Shown: positions 1 to 9,519 of the stretch, in pieces
Numbering within the stretch: position 1 is the stretch's first letter
Layout: the number at the start of each line of letters is the position of its first letter
Source of the DNA: Lysobacter_K sp043738095
Lineage (GTDB): Bacteria > Pseudomonadota > Gammaproteobacteria > Xanthomonadales > Xanthomonadaceae
DNA: 64,000 nt
Assembly: GCA_043738095.1 (NCBI GenBank)
Contig: JAYSZI010000062.1
Coordinates: forward strand, 18,606-82,605
Reading direction: 5' to 3'
The notes under the pieces: model-generated
Seen by the model: the letters and a program-made list of their open reading frames with translations, nothing else
Told to the model about the DNA's origin: nothing
Database searches by the model: none
Translations under genes and position numbers: made by a program

Positions 1-1301
1 CATCAGGAACGAGCCGTCACCGCTGACGCACACCACCAGCGCTTCGGGATTGGCTAGCTGCGCGCCGATCGCAGCGGGCAGACCGAAGCCCATCGCGCCG
101 AGCGAACCGCTGGTCAGATGTTTGCGCGGATCGTTGAAGCGCCAGTGCTGGGCGACCCACATCTGGTGCTGACCGACGTCGCACGACACGACTGCTTCGG
201 GGGCGAGCTCGGACAGGCGTTTGAGCAGCGCTGGCGCATAGACCTTGTGACCGGGCGCGTCATAGCGTGCGGCGTGGCGCTGCTTTCGCTCCTGACAAGT
301 GGCACGCCAAACAGCACACTCCGGCAACGCAGCGGACAGCGCGTTGAGGCTGCTGCGCAGGTCGCCGAGCACCGGCGCATCGGCGCGGCGCAGCTTGTTG
401 AGTTCGGCGCGGTCCACATCCAGATGTACGACTTTCGCTTTCGGCGCGAACTCAGAAAGCTTGCCGGTGGCGCGATCGTCGAAACGCGCACCGACAACCA
501 CGAGCAGGTCGGCTTCCTGCACGGCCAGATTCGCTTCGCGCGTGCCGTGCATGCCGAGCATGCCGAGGTTGAGCGGATGCGCAGCCGGCAACGCGCCGAT
601 GCCGCGCATTGTCAGCACGGTGGGCACTTGCACCGCGCCGACGAAGGCGCGGAACTCAGCGACCGCGTCGCCCAGTGCGATGCCGCCTCCGCCGTACACC
701 AACGGCTTGCGCGCCTTGGACAGCAGTTCAAGTGCGGCGACCATCGACGACCAAATCGCGCGTGGCACTGGGTCTACCGGTGCTGGCTCGTGCATTTGCA
801 GGTGCGAGGCGTCGGCGGTCTGCACGTTCTTGGGAAGATCGATCAGCACCGGCCCCGGTCGACCGGAACGTGCGAGACGAAATGCCTCGCGCAACATCGT
901 CGGCAGTTCGTCAGCACTACGCGGCAGAAAGCTGTGTTTGACGATGGGCATCGTCATGCCGAACACGTCGATTTCCTGAAAGGCGTCCGTGCCCATGAGC
1001 GTGGTGGGCACCTGCCCGGTGATCACAACCATCGGCACCGAATCGAGCATCGCGTCGGCGATGCCAGTGACCAGATTCGATGCGCCAGGACCGGAGGTGG
1101 CGACGCACACGCCAACGCGACCGCTGGCACGCGCGTAGCCGTTGGCGGCGAACGCAGCGCCTTGTTCGTGCCGAACCAGGATATGCCTCAGGTCCGACCC
1201 GTAAAGCGCGTCGTAGAACGGCATGATCGCGCCGCCGGGATAGCCGAACAGCGTGTCGACGCCTTCCGCGGCCAGTGCACTCACCAGCCACTGTGATGCG
1301 T

Positions 1302-1305
<4 letters not shown>
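1..1305 (-). CDS. ilvB: Acetolactate synthase large subunit (partial, 3' end outside window)
   Basis: A ThDP-dependent enzyme that condenses two pyruvates, or pyruvate with 2-oxobutyrate, in the first shared step of Val/Leu/Ile synthesis. The minus-strand frame is open for 435 codons from ATG 1305 to the window edge and begins MNASQWLVSALAAEGV. Visible are the FGYPGGAIMPFYDAL N-terminal motif, the HEQGAAFAANGYAR segment carrying the catalytic Glu, GPGASNLVTGIADA, and the start of the ThDP/Mg motif, GDGSFLM, at the very edge. The start overlaps the ilvC stop as ATGA, so the two are translationally coupled. The C-terminal ThDP domain end and any small regulatory subunit gene lie outside. Confidence 0.95.
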
Positions 1306-2360
<1,055 letters not shown>

Positions 2361-2429
2361 TGGTACTTCCTTGGATGAGAGGGGGGACTAGGGCACGGGA
2401 AATTGGAAACGCTCACGCTCCGATGCCTG

Positions 2430-4244
2430 TCATCCGGGGCGAAGCGAGGGATCTGCTGTTTCCGCCGATGCTTCGGCAAGCAAATTCATCACTTCGCTAG
2501 GCATGACGTCGGTAGTCGGAATGACATCAATGTGGATTGCGGGACGACGCGCTTGTGCGGAAATGTCGGCGTCGAGCGGGCCTGGCGCGGTGACCGCGCC
2601 GCGCGATGCCGAGCGGACCAGCTGCATGTACTTGGCGAGCACACCGGTGGTCACGCGCGGCGCAATCTGTACAGCCTCGCGAGTGGCTAGCTCGGCATCG
2701 ACATCGAGCCGGCGCGCACTGACGTCGATGCGCACGCGATCGCCGTCGCGCAGCTTCGCGATGGCGCCGCCGCGCGCCGCTTCGGGCGATACGTGGCCGA
2801 CCATGAAACCGTGGGTCGCGCCGCTGAAGCGGCCGTCGGTGACAAGCGCGACATCGTTGCTGAGCCCTTGACCGACCAGCGCCGCAGTGACCGCGAGCAT
2901 CTCGCGCATGCCAGGGCCACCGGCGGGGCCTTCAAAGCGGATCACCACGACATCGCCAACGTTGATCGCGTGGTTCTGCACCGCAGCGAATGCGGCCTCT
3001 TCCGAATCGAACACGCGCGCGGGTCCCTCGAAGTACTCGCGACCGTGGCCGGCGAGCTTGACGATGCATCCCTCTGGCGCGAGGTCGCCGTAGAGGATCG
3101 AGTAGCCACCGCGCGGCTTGATCGGGTTGGCAACCGTGCGGACCACGTCCTGCGGGCCCGGAGCAGGAAGCGCGTCCAGCTCTTCGAAGAACGAACGGCC
3201 CGTGACTGTGGCGATGTCCTCAATCAGACCTGCTGACCGTAGTTCATCCGCGACCAACGCAGTGCCACCAAACGTGAACATCTCCGCCGCGGTGTAGCGA
3301 CCGCCGGGCTTGAGATCAGCGATCACTGGTGTGCACGCTGCCGCGAGCTCGAACTCATCGAGGTCGAACGCGACACCAGCCTCGTGCGCGATCGCAAGCA
3401 GATGCAGCACCGCATTGGTCGAGCCGGCGGTGGCTGAAACCGCGCGGGCCGCATTACGCAGTGCGGCGACAGTGAGCAGCTCGCGCGGCGTCGGTCCCCC
3501 GTGGCGCAGTTGCTGCATCACGAGCTCGCCGCAAGTGCGCGCAGCGGCGGGCTTGTCGGCGTGAATCGCCGGGATATCGTTGAGCTGCAGCGGCGATAGG
3601 CCGAGGAAGGTAAGCACCATCGCCATCGTGTTAGCGGTGAACTGGCCACCACACGCGCCGGCGCCAGGGCAGGCCCGTGACTCGACGTGGTGCAACTCGG
3701 CGTCGTCGATGCGCCCGGCCGAATGCGCGCCGACGGCCTCGAACACGTCCTGCACGGTTACTGCTTTCGACGTGCCGTCTTTGGCGTGGCACTGCCCCGG
3801 CATGATCGTGCCGCCGTAGAGGATCACGGTGGGGATATCGAGGCGCGCCGCTGCCATGGCAGCAGCAGGCAGCGTCTTGTCGCAGCCGACCAAGAGCACC
3901 ATGGCGTCGAGGCAGTGGCCGCTGACCGCCAGCTCTATCGAATCAGCGATCGTCTCGCGCGAGGCGAGCGACGCGCGCATGCCGTCCGTTCCCATCGCGA
4001 TGCCGTCGGTAACGGCAATGGTGTTGAACTCCACGGGCGTACCGCCGCCGGCCTGCACGCCGGCGCGCACGTGTTGCGCGAGGTCGCGTAGTGTCAGGTT
4101 GCACGGCGAGACGTCGGTCCAGGTGTGCACGACGGCGACCAGGGGTTTCGCGATGTCCACATCGTCGAGTCCGGTCGCACGCAGCATGGCGCGGGCCGGA
4201 GCGCGGGCGGGGCCTAGCTTGATGGCATTGCTTCTCACGAACAC
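2430..4244 (-). CDS. ilvD: Dihydroxy-acid dehydratase
   Basis: Fe-S dehydratase of the third common step in Val/Ile synthesis. It is 604 aa, slightly longer than usual because of a short C-terminal tail. Cluster and active-site motifs are present: VHTWTDVSPCNLTLRDLA, VGCDKTLPAAAMAAARLDIP and CPGAGACGGQFTANTMA, which supply the three cysteines, and later GRFSGATHGFMVGHVSPEA. Two in-frame GTG codons (4244 and 4238) follow AGGAG; the second has the better spacing. It is the first structural gene of the ilv operon, directly behind the attenuator hairpin, and sets expression of ilvC and ilvB. Confidence 0.96.
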   Translation of the reverse strand: MFVRSNAIKLGPARAPARAMLRATGLDDVDIAKPLVAVVHTWTDVSPCNLTLRDLAQHVRAGVQAGGGTPVEFNTIAVTDGIAMGTDGMRASLASRETIADSIELAVSGHCLDAMVLLVGCDKTLPAAAMAAARLDIPTVILYGGTIMPGQCHAKDGTSKAVTVQDVFEAVGAHSAGRIDDAELHHVESRACPGAGACGGQFTANTMAMVLTFLGLSPLQLNDIPAIHADKPAAARTCGELVMQQLRHGGPTPRELLTVAALRNAARAVSATAGSTNAVLHLLAIAHEAGVAFDLDEFELAAACTPVIADLKPGGRYTAAEMFTFGGTALVADELRSAGLIEDIATVTGRSFFEELDALPAPGPQDVVRTVANPIKPRGGYSILYGDLAPEGCIVKLAGHGREYFEGPARVFDSEEAAFAAVQNHAINVGDVVVIRFEGPAGGPGMREMLAVTAALVGQGLSNDVALVTDGRFSGATHGFMVGHVSPEAARGGAIAKLRDGDRVRIDVSARRLDVDAELATREAVQIAPRVTTGVLAKYMQLVRSASRGAVTAPGPLDADISAQARRPAIHIDVIPTTDVMPSEVMNLLAEASAETADPSLRPG

Positions 4245-4300
4245 GAGCTCCTTGCGATGTCGGTAAAGACATTGCTGTCGAAATCAGGAAACCCGGGCCG

Positions 4301-4340
4301 CAAAAACAAAAACCCCGCGCCTTTTCGGGCGCGGGGTTTT
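4301..4340 (-). terminator. ilv operon attenuator (intrinsic terminator in the leader)
   Basis: On the minus strand a perfect 9-bp G+C stem, CCCCGCGCC / GGCGCGGGG (4336-4328 with 4321-4313), with a CGAAAA loop is flanked by A and U runs. It is followed by UUUUUG and more U, a textbook intrinsic terminator. It lies between the leader peptide stop (4376) and ilvD (4244). Its 3' arm is an exact copy of leader segment 4399-4391. The 5' arm can therefore pair instead with the end of the leader coding region, giving an antiterminator. Confidence 0.9.
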
Positions 4341-4375
4341 GGTTTTTGCAACCTGGGTTTTGTGTGAACTGCTAC

Positions 4376-4525
4376 TTACACATACCCGAACCCCGCGCCT
4401 TGTAGGACGGTAATAAGGCTAATAAATACGAGTACGAGGGCGAGGCCAAGCGCGACACGCAGCGACTCCGGCATGCCGGTCGGCATGTCCTGGAGCATCT
4501 GCGGGGGGTTGTTGCGCTGCGTCAT
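4376..4525 (-). CDS. ilv leader peptide (attenuation peptide, 49 aa)
   Basis: Small ORF running from ATG 4525 to TAA 4376. Between residues 22 and 41, 13 of 20 codons are Leu, Val or Ile (7 Leu, 4 Val, 2 Ile). They include codons that are unusual in this G+C-rich DNA: GTA twice, ATT twice, CTT twice and CTA. The codons just after this run (Gln-Gly-Ala-Gly-Phe) contain GGCGCGGGG, identical to the 3' arm of the downstream terminator. A ribosome stalled on the branched-chain codons would leave that segment free to form the antiterminator. No clear Shine-Dalgarno is seen, and the ATG may lie close to the transcript start. A small membrane protein is a less likely alternative. Confidence 0.85.
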   Translation of the reverse strand: MTQRNNPPQMLQDMPTGMPESLRVALGLALVLVFISLITVLQGAGFGYV

Positions 4526-4537
4526 GCGGCTGAGAAA

Positions 4538-4562
4538 AACATAGCCTGAGGCAGAATGTCAA
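4538..4562 (-). promoter_or_regulatory. Possible ilv leader promoter
   Basis: A perfect TTGACA reads at 4562-4557 on the minus strand, and TATGTT at 4543-4538 is the best -10 candidate. The spacing is only 13 bases, shorter than normal. The region lies between the end of the diguanylate cyclase gene (4618) and the leader ATG (4525), where an ilv promoter is expected. The TTGACA is convincing, the -10 is not. Confidence 0.35.
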
Positions 4563-4617
4563 CCCCTAATCGATGCAGCGTTTTCCGTCGCCTCTGCTTG
4601 GATGCGCTCGTGCCAGG

Positions 4618-7600
4618 TCAATTCGTGGTGCCGCGGGGTCCTTCCACGCTTCCTACGAGTTGCAATCGTCCCTCGATCAACAGCCCTTCGGCGTCATCCC
4701 GCAAATCCTGCAGCAATGTGTCGAGGTTGGTGAGACGGGTAGGGCGGAAAGCCGCCCAGCCGTTACGGCCGTGCGCCTTTACGTAGTAAAGCGCTTGGTC
4801 CGACAGCTCCACCATGGTTTCCCAACTCGCCTGCACGTCTTGATTGCGAAACAGCGGGTACTCCGAAAGGCCTACGGAGCACGTCACTCGCAACACCAGG
4901 CCGCCATCAATCTCGAACGAATGCGCGGCAATGGTTGAGCACAATCGCTCGCCGAGCAGGGCGAGGTTGCGAGACGGGGTCGGTCGAAACACCAGCAGGA
5001 ATTCTTCACCGCCCCAGCGCACGACGTAGTCCCCAGTGCGCACGAGCGCCGTAAGGAGCTGGGCAAACTGTGTCAACACACGGTCACCGGCCATGTGGCC
5101 ATGTTCGTCGTTGACTGACTTGAAGTGGTCGATGTCCACCAAGGCGAACACCATGACTTCGTCGACATAGTCACCTTGCGCGGCGCGCCGATCATAGAAC
5201 GCAAGGTCGGCGGGAATCTGGCGGGTCAGATAACGTCGGTTGCGCAAGCCGGTGAGCGGGTCAGTGTGGCTTGCCTCCTCGAGGCCGCGGCTGGCTTCCT
5301 CAAGCTCCCGGTTGGCGATCTCGAGCGCTTCGGTACGCTGATGCACCAGCGATTCCAACGCGAGTTGCCGCAGGCGGTACCGATGCCGTTGGAAGCGATA
5401 GCCAGCAAAGACGAGGGTCACTAACAGCAGCCCCAGCAACGCAATGAACCACGCCGTTTCGTGGAAGCGCGGCTTGATGGAGAAGGGCAGGCGCGCCGTT
5501 GCGGTCCCGGGCACTCCAGCGTTGTTGCTGCCGCGCACCTCGAAGGTGTACGCCCCTGGTGGCAGATTGGTATAGGTCGCGTTGCGCTGAAGCGCGTCGC
5601 CTTGGCGCCATCCTCGATCGTAGCCGCGAAGACGGTACTGCACGCCGATACTTTTTGGCTCTTGGAAACTCAGCACGGTGTACTCAAACGAAAGATCGCG
5701 TGCATCCTCTGGCAACTCGTTAGCAGCTATCGCTTGCGCTGGGCGCCACTGATCGCGCACCTGCACACGCTCGATCACGGCATTGGGTGGCACCGAATTC
5801 TTGACGATGGAAGGGATATCCAAGGTCACAATGCCGTCGCGAGAGGGCAGCCATAGCGAGTTGCCGCGCAGCAGTCCCTTGGAATTGCCGGCGCCGCTGC
5901 AGCAGTAGCCCTGCTGGCCGCTTCTCGGGTCGCCGCGTACGTTGAGCAGCATCTCGCCGCGGACGCGTGGCTGCCGGCCCGAAGCCAACGCAGTGAGATC
6001 GGCGACGGGTACCCGAGAGATACCCAGTGATCCTGCCGACCACAGATATCCATCATGTTCGGCTAGATAGAACGGCGAATTGGCGGGCACGCCTTGGGCC
6101 TCACTGAGCTCGTACCAACGCCCACCCTGGGCGAAAAAGGTCCGCTCGGGCAGGGTGCCGATCACGATGCGACCGTCATGAAGCTGCGTGATTGCAGTGA
6201 CATCCAACCCCGGGGGCAATCCCGTATCGAGACCAGCCGGGAAGAACTTGTCGCCGCGCATCTCGAACAAGCCGCTTTGCGTACCAACCCGCATCCGTCC
6301 ATCGCGCGCCTGGTGAAAATAACGCGTACGCGGATCAGCTAGTCCATCGGCCTGGTCATAGCGACGCAGTCGATCGCCGCGCAAGCGATACAGGCCTTCG
6401 GACGTAGGAATCCAAAGCTCGCCGCCTGCGCCGCGGATAAACCCGTAGATTTGTGCCGTCGCTAGCGGCGCGAACAGCGCCGGTTGTTGCACCATGCCTG
6501 CCTTGTCGCCCGTATGGTGGATCACCGCAAGACCGCGCCGAGTGCCGATCCAAAGCCGGTCGGCCTCCGCCAGCAAGTTGTAGCCATGAGGATGGGGTAA
6601 CGCATCACCGCGAGCTACCAGCTTGAAGCGCCCGTCCTCGAACACACTTACGCCGTTATTGCCGCCTACCCAAACGCGGCGCCCGTCGGGATCGGCTGAC
6701 AGCGACCAGACGAAGCGATCGTTTAGACCCTCGGGCGTGCTGAAGCGATGCGTCCAACTGTCGTGAAGCCGAATCAATCCGTCGGCGAGACTCCCAAACC
6801 ACAAGCTGCCTTCGCGATCTTCAAATCCCGCGCGCAACCCTGGAATGCCGCCCGGACCTGTGGCATCAATGAACTCCGTCATGCGGCGATCGCGAATCCG
6901 GGCCAAGCCGAGATCGCCGCCCGCCCACAAGCTGCCTTGGCTGTCGGCATAGAGCAGATCGACTGGCGTGCGCTTGAGCGGCGGAGCAGCGTCGGAGCGC
7001 TGCCAACCATCAGCGCCGTAGGAAAAAAGCCCGAGAGTGGTAGCCGCCCAAAGTTGTCCTTGGGTGTCGACGAGCCGATTGACTGCTGCGGTTTGCGCCT
7101 CGGCGGGAAGGGGTTGCGCATGCCAGCGATGTCTGTCGAAGCGATGGACGCCGCCACGCGTACCAACTAGCAAGCCATCGCTACGGGCAAGCAGGGACTG
7201 CGCTAGCGCTGGAGAGCCGGGAACAGCGTGGAGCCGTCCTGCTTGCGCGCGAAAAACGCCGCTCGCAGTCGCAACCCACATTTGCCCTGTCGAATCCTCC
7301 GCGAATGCGGTGACATCGAGCGCTGGCCAGCGTTGCTGATCGACCGCCGGCACCGGCGTAAATCGCCGACCGTCATACACCGCCGCGCCGCGGTAGGTCC
7401 CGATCCAGAGCGTGCCGTCGCGTGCTCGGAGCAGGGCGCCCACAAGGCCGGCTGGGATCGCGTTTGCCTCCTCAGGCATCTTGTGGACAAAGCGCACGCC
7501 ATCGAATCGCGCAACGCCCGATTGCGTACCCACCCAGATGTAGCCATCGCGATCCTGAGCAATGCTCAGCGCACTCACTTGCGGCAGACCGTCCCGCACC

Positions 7601-7710
7601 GTCCAATTGTCGCGAACGTAGTTATGAAACGCTTTGTCAGGCTTGAGCGCGCCGCTGACACCTGGCAAGGCGAGCAACAACATCGCAAGCAGGTACCCCG
7701 GGATGCGCAT
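4618..7710 (-). CDS. Propeller/Y_Y_Y sensor diguanylate cyclase
   Basis: 1030-aa membrane protein. It has an N-terminal signal sequence (about residues 1-21) and a long two-component-regulator beta-propeller with repeated G-x-(I/L)-W-(V/I)-G-T units such as GYIWVGTQSGVARFDG. A Y_Y_Y domain follows (YRLRGYDRGWRQ...LPPGAYTFEVRGSN). Then come a transmembrane helix near residue 750, a short coiled linker and a C-terminal GGDEF domain. The active-site motif reads GGEEF at residues 900-904, and an RxxD I-site (RTGD, 891-894) sits five residues before it, so product inhibition is plausible. It likely makes c-di-GMP in response to a periplasmic ligand. It is a single gene reading toward the ilv leader. 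Confidence 0.92.
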   Translation of the reverse strand: MRIPGYLLAMLLLALPGVSGALKPDKAFHNYVRDNWTVRDGLPQVSALSIAQDRDGYIWVGTQSGVARFDGVRFVHKMPEEANAIPAGLVGALLRARDGTLWIGTYRGAAVYDGRRFTPVPAVDQQRWPALDVTAFAEDSTGQMWVATASGVFRAQAGRLHAVPGSPALAQSLLARSDGLLVGTRGGVHRFDRHRWHAQPLPAEAQTAAVNRLVDTQGQLWAATTLGLFSYGADGWQRSDAAPPLKRTPVDLLYADSQGSLWAGGDLGLARIRDRRMTEFIDATGPGGIPGLRAGFEDREGSLWFGSLADGLIRLHDSWTHRFSTPEGLNDRFVWSLSADPDGRRVWVGGNNGVSVFEDGRFKLVARGDALPHPHGYNLLAEADRLWIGTRRGLAVIHHTGDKAGMVQQPALFAPLATAQIYGFIRGAGGELWIPTSEGLYRLRGDRLRRYDQADGLADPRTRYFHQARDGRMRVGTQSGLFEMRGDKFFPAGLDTGLPPGLDVTAITQLHDGRIVIGTLPERTFFAQGGRWYELSEAQGVPANSPFYLAEHDGYLWSAGSLGISRVPVADLTALASGRQPRVRGEMLLNVRGDPRSGQQGYCCSGAGNSKGLLRGNSLWLPSRDGIVTLDIPSIVKNSVPPNAVIERVQVRDQWRPAQAIAANELPEDARDLSFEYTVLSFQEPKSIGVQYRLRGYDRGWRQGDALQRNATYTNLPPGAYTFEVRGSNNAGVPGTATARLPFSIKPRFHETAWFIALLGLLLVTLVFAGYRFQRHRYRLRQLALESLVHQRTEALEIANRELEEASRGLEEASHTDPLTGLRNRRYLTRQIPADLAFYDRRAAQGDYVDEVMVFALVDIDHFKSVNDEHGHMAGDRVLTQFAQLLTALVRTGDYVVRWGGEEFLLVFRPTPSRNLALLGERLCSTIAAHSFEIDGGLVLRVTCSVGLSEYPLFRNQDVQASWETMVELSDQALYYVKAHGRNGWAAFRPTRLTNLDTLLQDLRDDAEGLLIEGRLQLVGSVEGPRGTTN

Positions 7711-8009
7711 CGCTGCTTAGCCTCGCTACACGCCGCTACATCTGACCATATCACCGACGCCGTGGCGGCTCGTCACCAGACCGTTGCCCCTACGGCAGCC
7801 CATGCTCCAGCAGTGCCCTAAAAGTAGGTGGCACTTCCTTCAGGAAGCCAAATTCTCTGTGTCGCTCGCCCGGGTGATGAGCTTGGTTCGAGCGCGGTTT
7901 TCCCTGACCTTCGTTCCTTGGCGCTTCAGGCCTTAGCAAAGTGGGACGTATGGTAGCGGCCGCAGCGGAGCGGGAAGGTCTACCAGATTGCGTATACCGA
8001 TACTGCTGA
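7711..8009. other. Non-coding stretch between the cyclase gene and eroded genes
   Basis: No reading frame here has recognisable protein character, and no hairpin with a T-run was seen. The cyclase promoter should be in its left part. Confidence 0.4.
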
Positions 8010-8150
8010 CCACCCCATCGCTCAACACACCCGGGGCGGTGATCTCGCCACCCGCTCCGGGGCCACTCATCTTGAGCGGCATATGATTCTGACGATCGGT
8101 ACGGATCTCGATGTGATTCTGCCCAGGCTCCAGCTGCGCAAACGCTGAAC
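8010..8150 (-). pseudogene. Homoserine dehydrogenase C-terminal remnant
   Basis: One minus-strand frame reads SAFAQLEPGQNHIEIRTDRQ followed by NHMPLKMSGPGAGGEITAPG and VLSDG. This matches the extreme C-terminus of homoserine dehydrogenase (the family pattern is PFA-L-PG-N plus PL-v-GPGAG-EVTA-GV-aD). Upstream residues in the frame and those after LSDG do not continue the family, so only about 45 residues survive. It lies just downstream of a broken phosphopantetheinyl transferase on the same strand. It is probably the end product of a deletion joining two genes. Confidence 0.6.
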
Positions 8151-8214
8151 GTGCAGGCAAGCACGTTCGTGGCTTAGTCGATGTGCACAGGCAGCTAGTA
8201 CGACGCGCGGGGCT

Positions 8215-8726
8215 CAAGGCCTCTCAGGTCTACCAGTGGGAGCGTCGCAAGGCTGAGCCTACCTCCGCAGTGCTCCTATCTTCAAATGAAGCCAGCATTG
8301 CGGGCGCTAGTGAAGTCAGTACAGCCATCTCTGCAGCATCGACCACGTGGCGGCGCAAGTCAGCCCAGCAGGCGCGGGTTCGGTAGGTTCCACGTCGGTA
8401 CCCACGCCGCGAACGCTGGCTGCCAGCATCGCAATGGCAACGGCTAACTGGGCGGAGTGGCTGATGTTCCCGTGCACGCCGGAGGGCCAGACCGGCTCAC
8501 GGTGACTGCCGATACAGATTTCGAGATCGGTGATTTCAAGCGCGCAAAGCGCGGCGCGGGCAGCTCGCCAACCGTGGAGGAACTCGGCCTGTCGCTTGGG
8601 CACCGAGTTTCGAACCGATTTTGGGAAGGTGATTCGCGCTTCAGCGAACGCATCGTAGGAAAACCCGTGGGACTCGAAGGGCACGCCGAACGCTCGCCGG
8701 CCCGCCAGCGAGAACCGTCTCGGCAC
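8215..8726 (-). pseudogene. 4'-phosphopantetheinyl transferase (EntD/Sfp type), frameshifted and truncated
   Basis: From GTG 8726 the frame reads an EntD-like N-terminus with VPKRQAEFLHGWRAARAAL, GSHREPVWPSGVHGNISHSA and GVGTDVE, the last being the Mg-binding D-x-E region. About 115 residues in, near 8375, the family sequence jumps to another frame (WADLRRHVVDAAEMAVLTSL) and then stops. The usual second half, with the W/FSxKE(S/A) catalytic helix, is absent, so the enzyme cannot be functional. Intact relatives load carrier proteins of NRPS systems such as the one at 20.9-32 kb. Confidence 0.75.
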
Positions 8727-8791
8727 GGACAGCAGGCAACGCGCAGAGCACTAGCCTGCGGGACGCGGTGCCCGCTTGAGGTTTCCAGGGC

Positions 8792-9511
8792 TCATCCGCT
8801 CGGTGCCGACACCCGCGGCTTCGTCGCCGGGCGGCCGGTTGCACTGACTATGCATGCTTGGGGACTGCCGACGCCTACGTCGCCGATCGAGCCTATCGGC
8901 CCGCTCGAATAGTCGTCGACGAGGCGCCGGCTACGCGGCAGAAAGTTGGCTCGATAGAACCGACTGAAGCGCGCGATGCGGCGCCCTCGATCCGTGAGAA
9001 CCAGACAGCCCGATTCGCGAGTTACTGTGCCCGACGCTAGCTGTTCGGTCAGGCGGACGTCGGCAACCCGTTGCTCGCGCAGGTAGTCAGTCGCTATTAC
9101 ACCTTCGATCGCACCAACCGGGATGGCGCCGCCGCGTTGTTCGATTTTCTCAAGTAGATAAATCGACAGGGAACGGTCGATGACGGTGGGGACCGAGATG
9201 GCGAAAACGTAACCGCACATGAGCCAGACGACTGCAAGCTGCGCTCGTTCGAACGCATTGAGCGGAGCCAGCAGGCGGGTTGCCTGCATCGCTGCGCCGG
9301 TCGCCGCCGCTGCCACGGCGGCGTCGAGCAACGCACCGTAGAACACGACGTCGACCGAAAACAATCGCGCGTGTGCGACATTGACCACCGCCAGCAGTAG
9401 CCCGTAGACCAGCAGTGAAAACGCTGCGCGAGCAGATTTCGACGAGGTTGTCGCGTCGGCCTGCTTCACTGCTGGCGGACCCGATGCGCCCGAGGCGGGA
9501 ATCACGGACAT
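8792..9511 (-). CDS. Membrane protein with C-terminal winged-helix-like domain, last gene of glycan operon
   Basis: About 240 aa. Three hydrophobic segments lie in the first half (around FSLLVYGLLLAVVNVAHA, FYGALLDAAVAAAATGAA and LAVVWLMCGYVFAISVP). They are followed by a soluble part with TVIDRSLSIYLLEKIEQRGG and a C-terminal stretch ending GCLVLTDRGRRIARFSRFYR, which looks like a winged helix. A TTG start at 9523 overlapping the upstream TGA is also possible. The last 40 or so residues look unlike the rest and may be read-through after loss of the original stop. I do not know its function. Its position at the end of the operon ties it to membrane saccharide handling. Confidence 0.65.
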   Translation of the reverse strand: MSVIPASGASGPPAVKQADATTSSKSARAAFSLLVYGLLLAVVNVAHARLFSVDVVFYGALLDAAVAAAATGAAMQATRLLAPLNAFERAQLAVVWLMCGYVFAISVPTVIDRSLSIYLLEKIEQRGGAIPVGAIEGVIATDYLREQRVADVRLTEQLASGTVTRESGCLVLTDRGRRIARFSRFYRANFLPRSRRLVDDYSSGPIGSIGDVGVGSPQACIVSATGRPATKPRVSAPSG

Positions 9512-9519
9512 TGGATGTC

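Noticed and set aside
118..1296. 392-codon plus-strand frame opposite ilvB
   Set aside because: The minus-strand frame is an unmistakable acetolactate synthase; the plus frame is His/Arg-rich with no family character.
7933..8217. 95-codon frame taken as an intact small gene
   Set aside because: Only its centre matches the homoserine dehydrogenase C-terminus; both ends are unrelated, so it is listed as a remnant.
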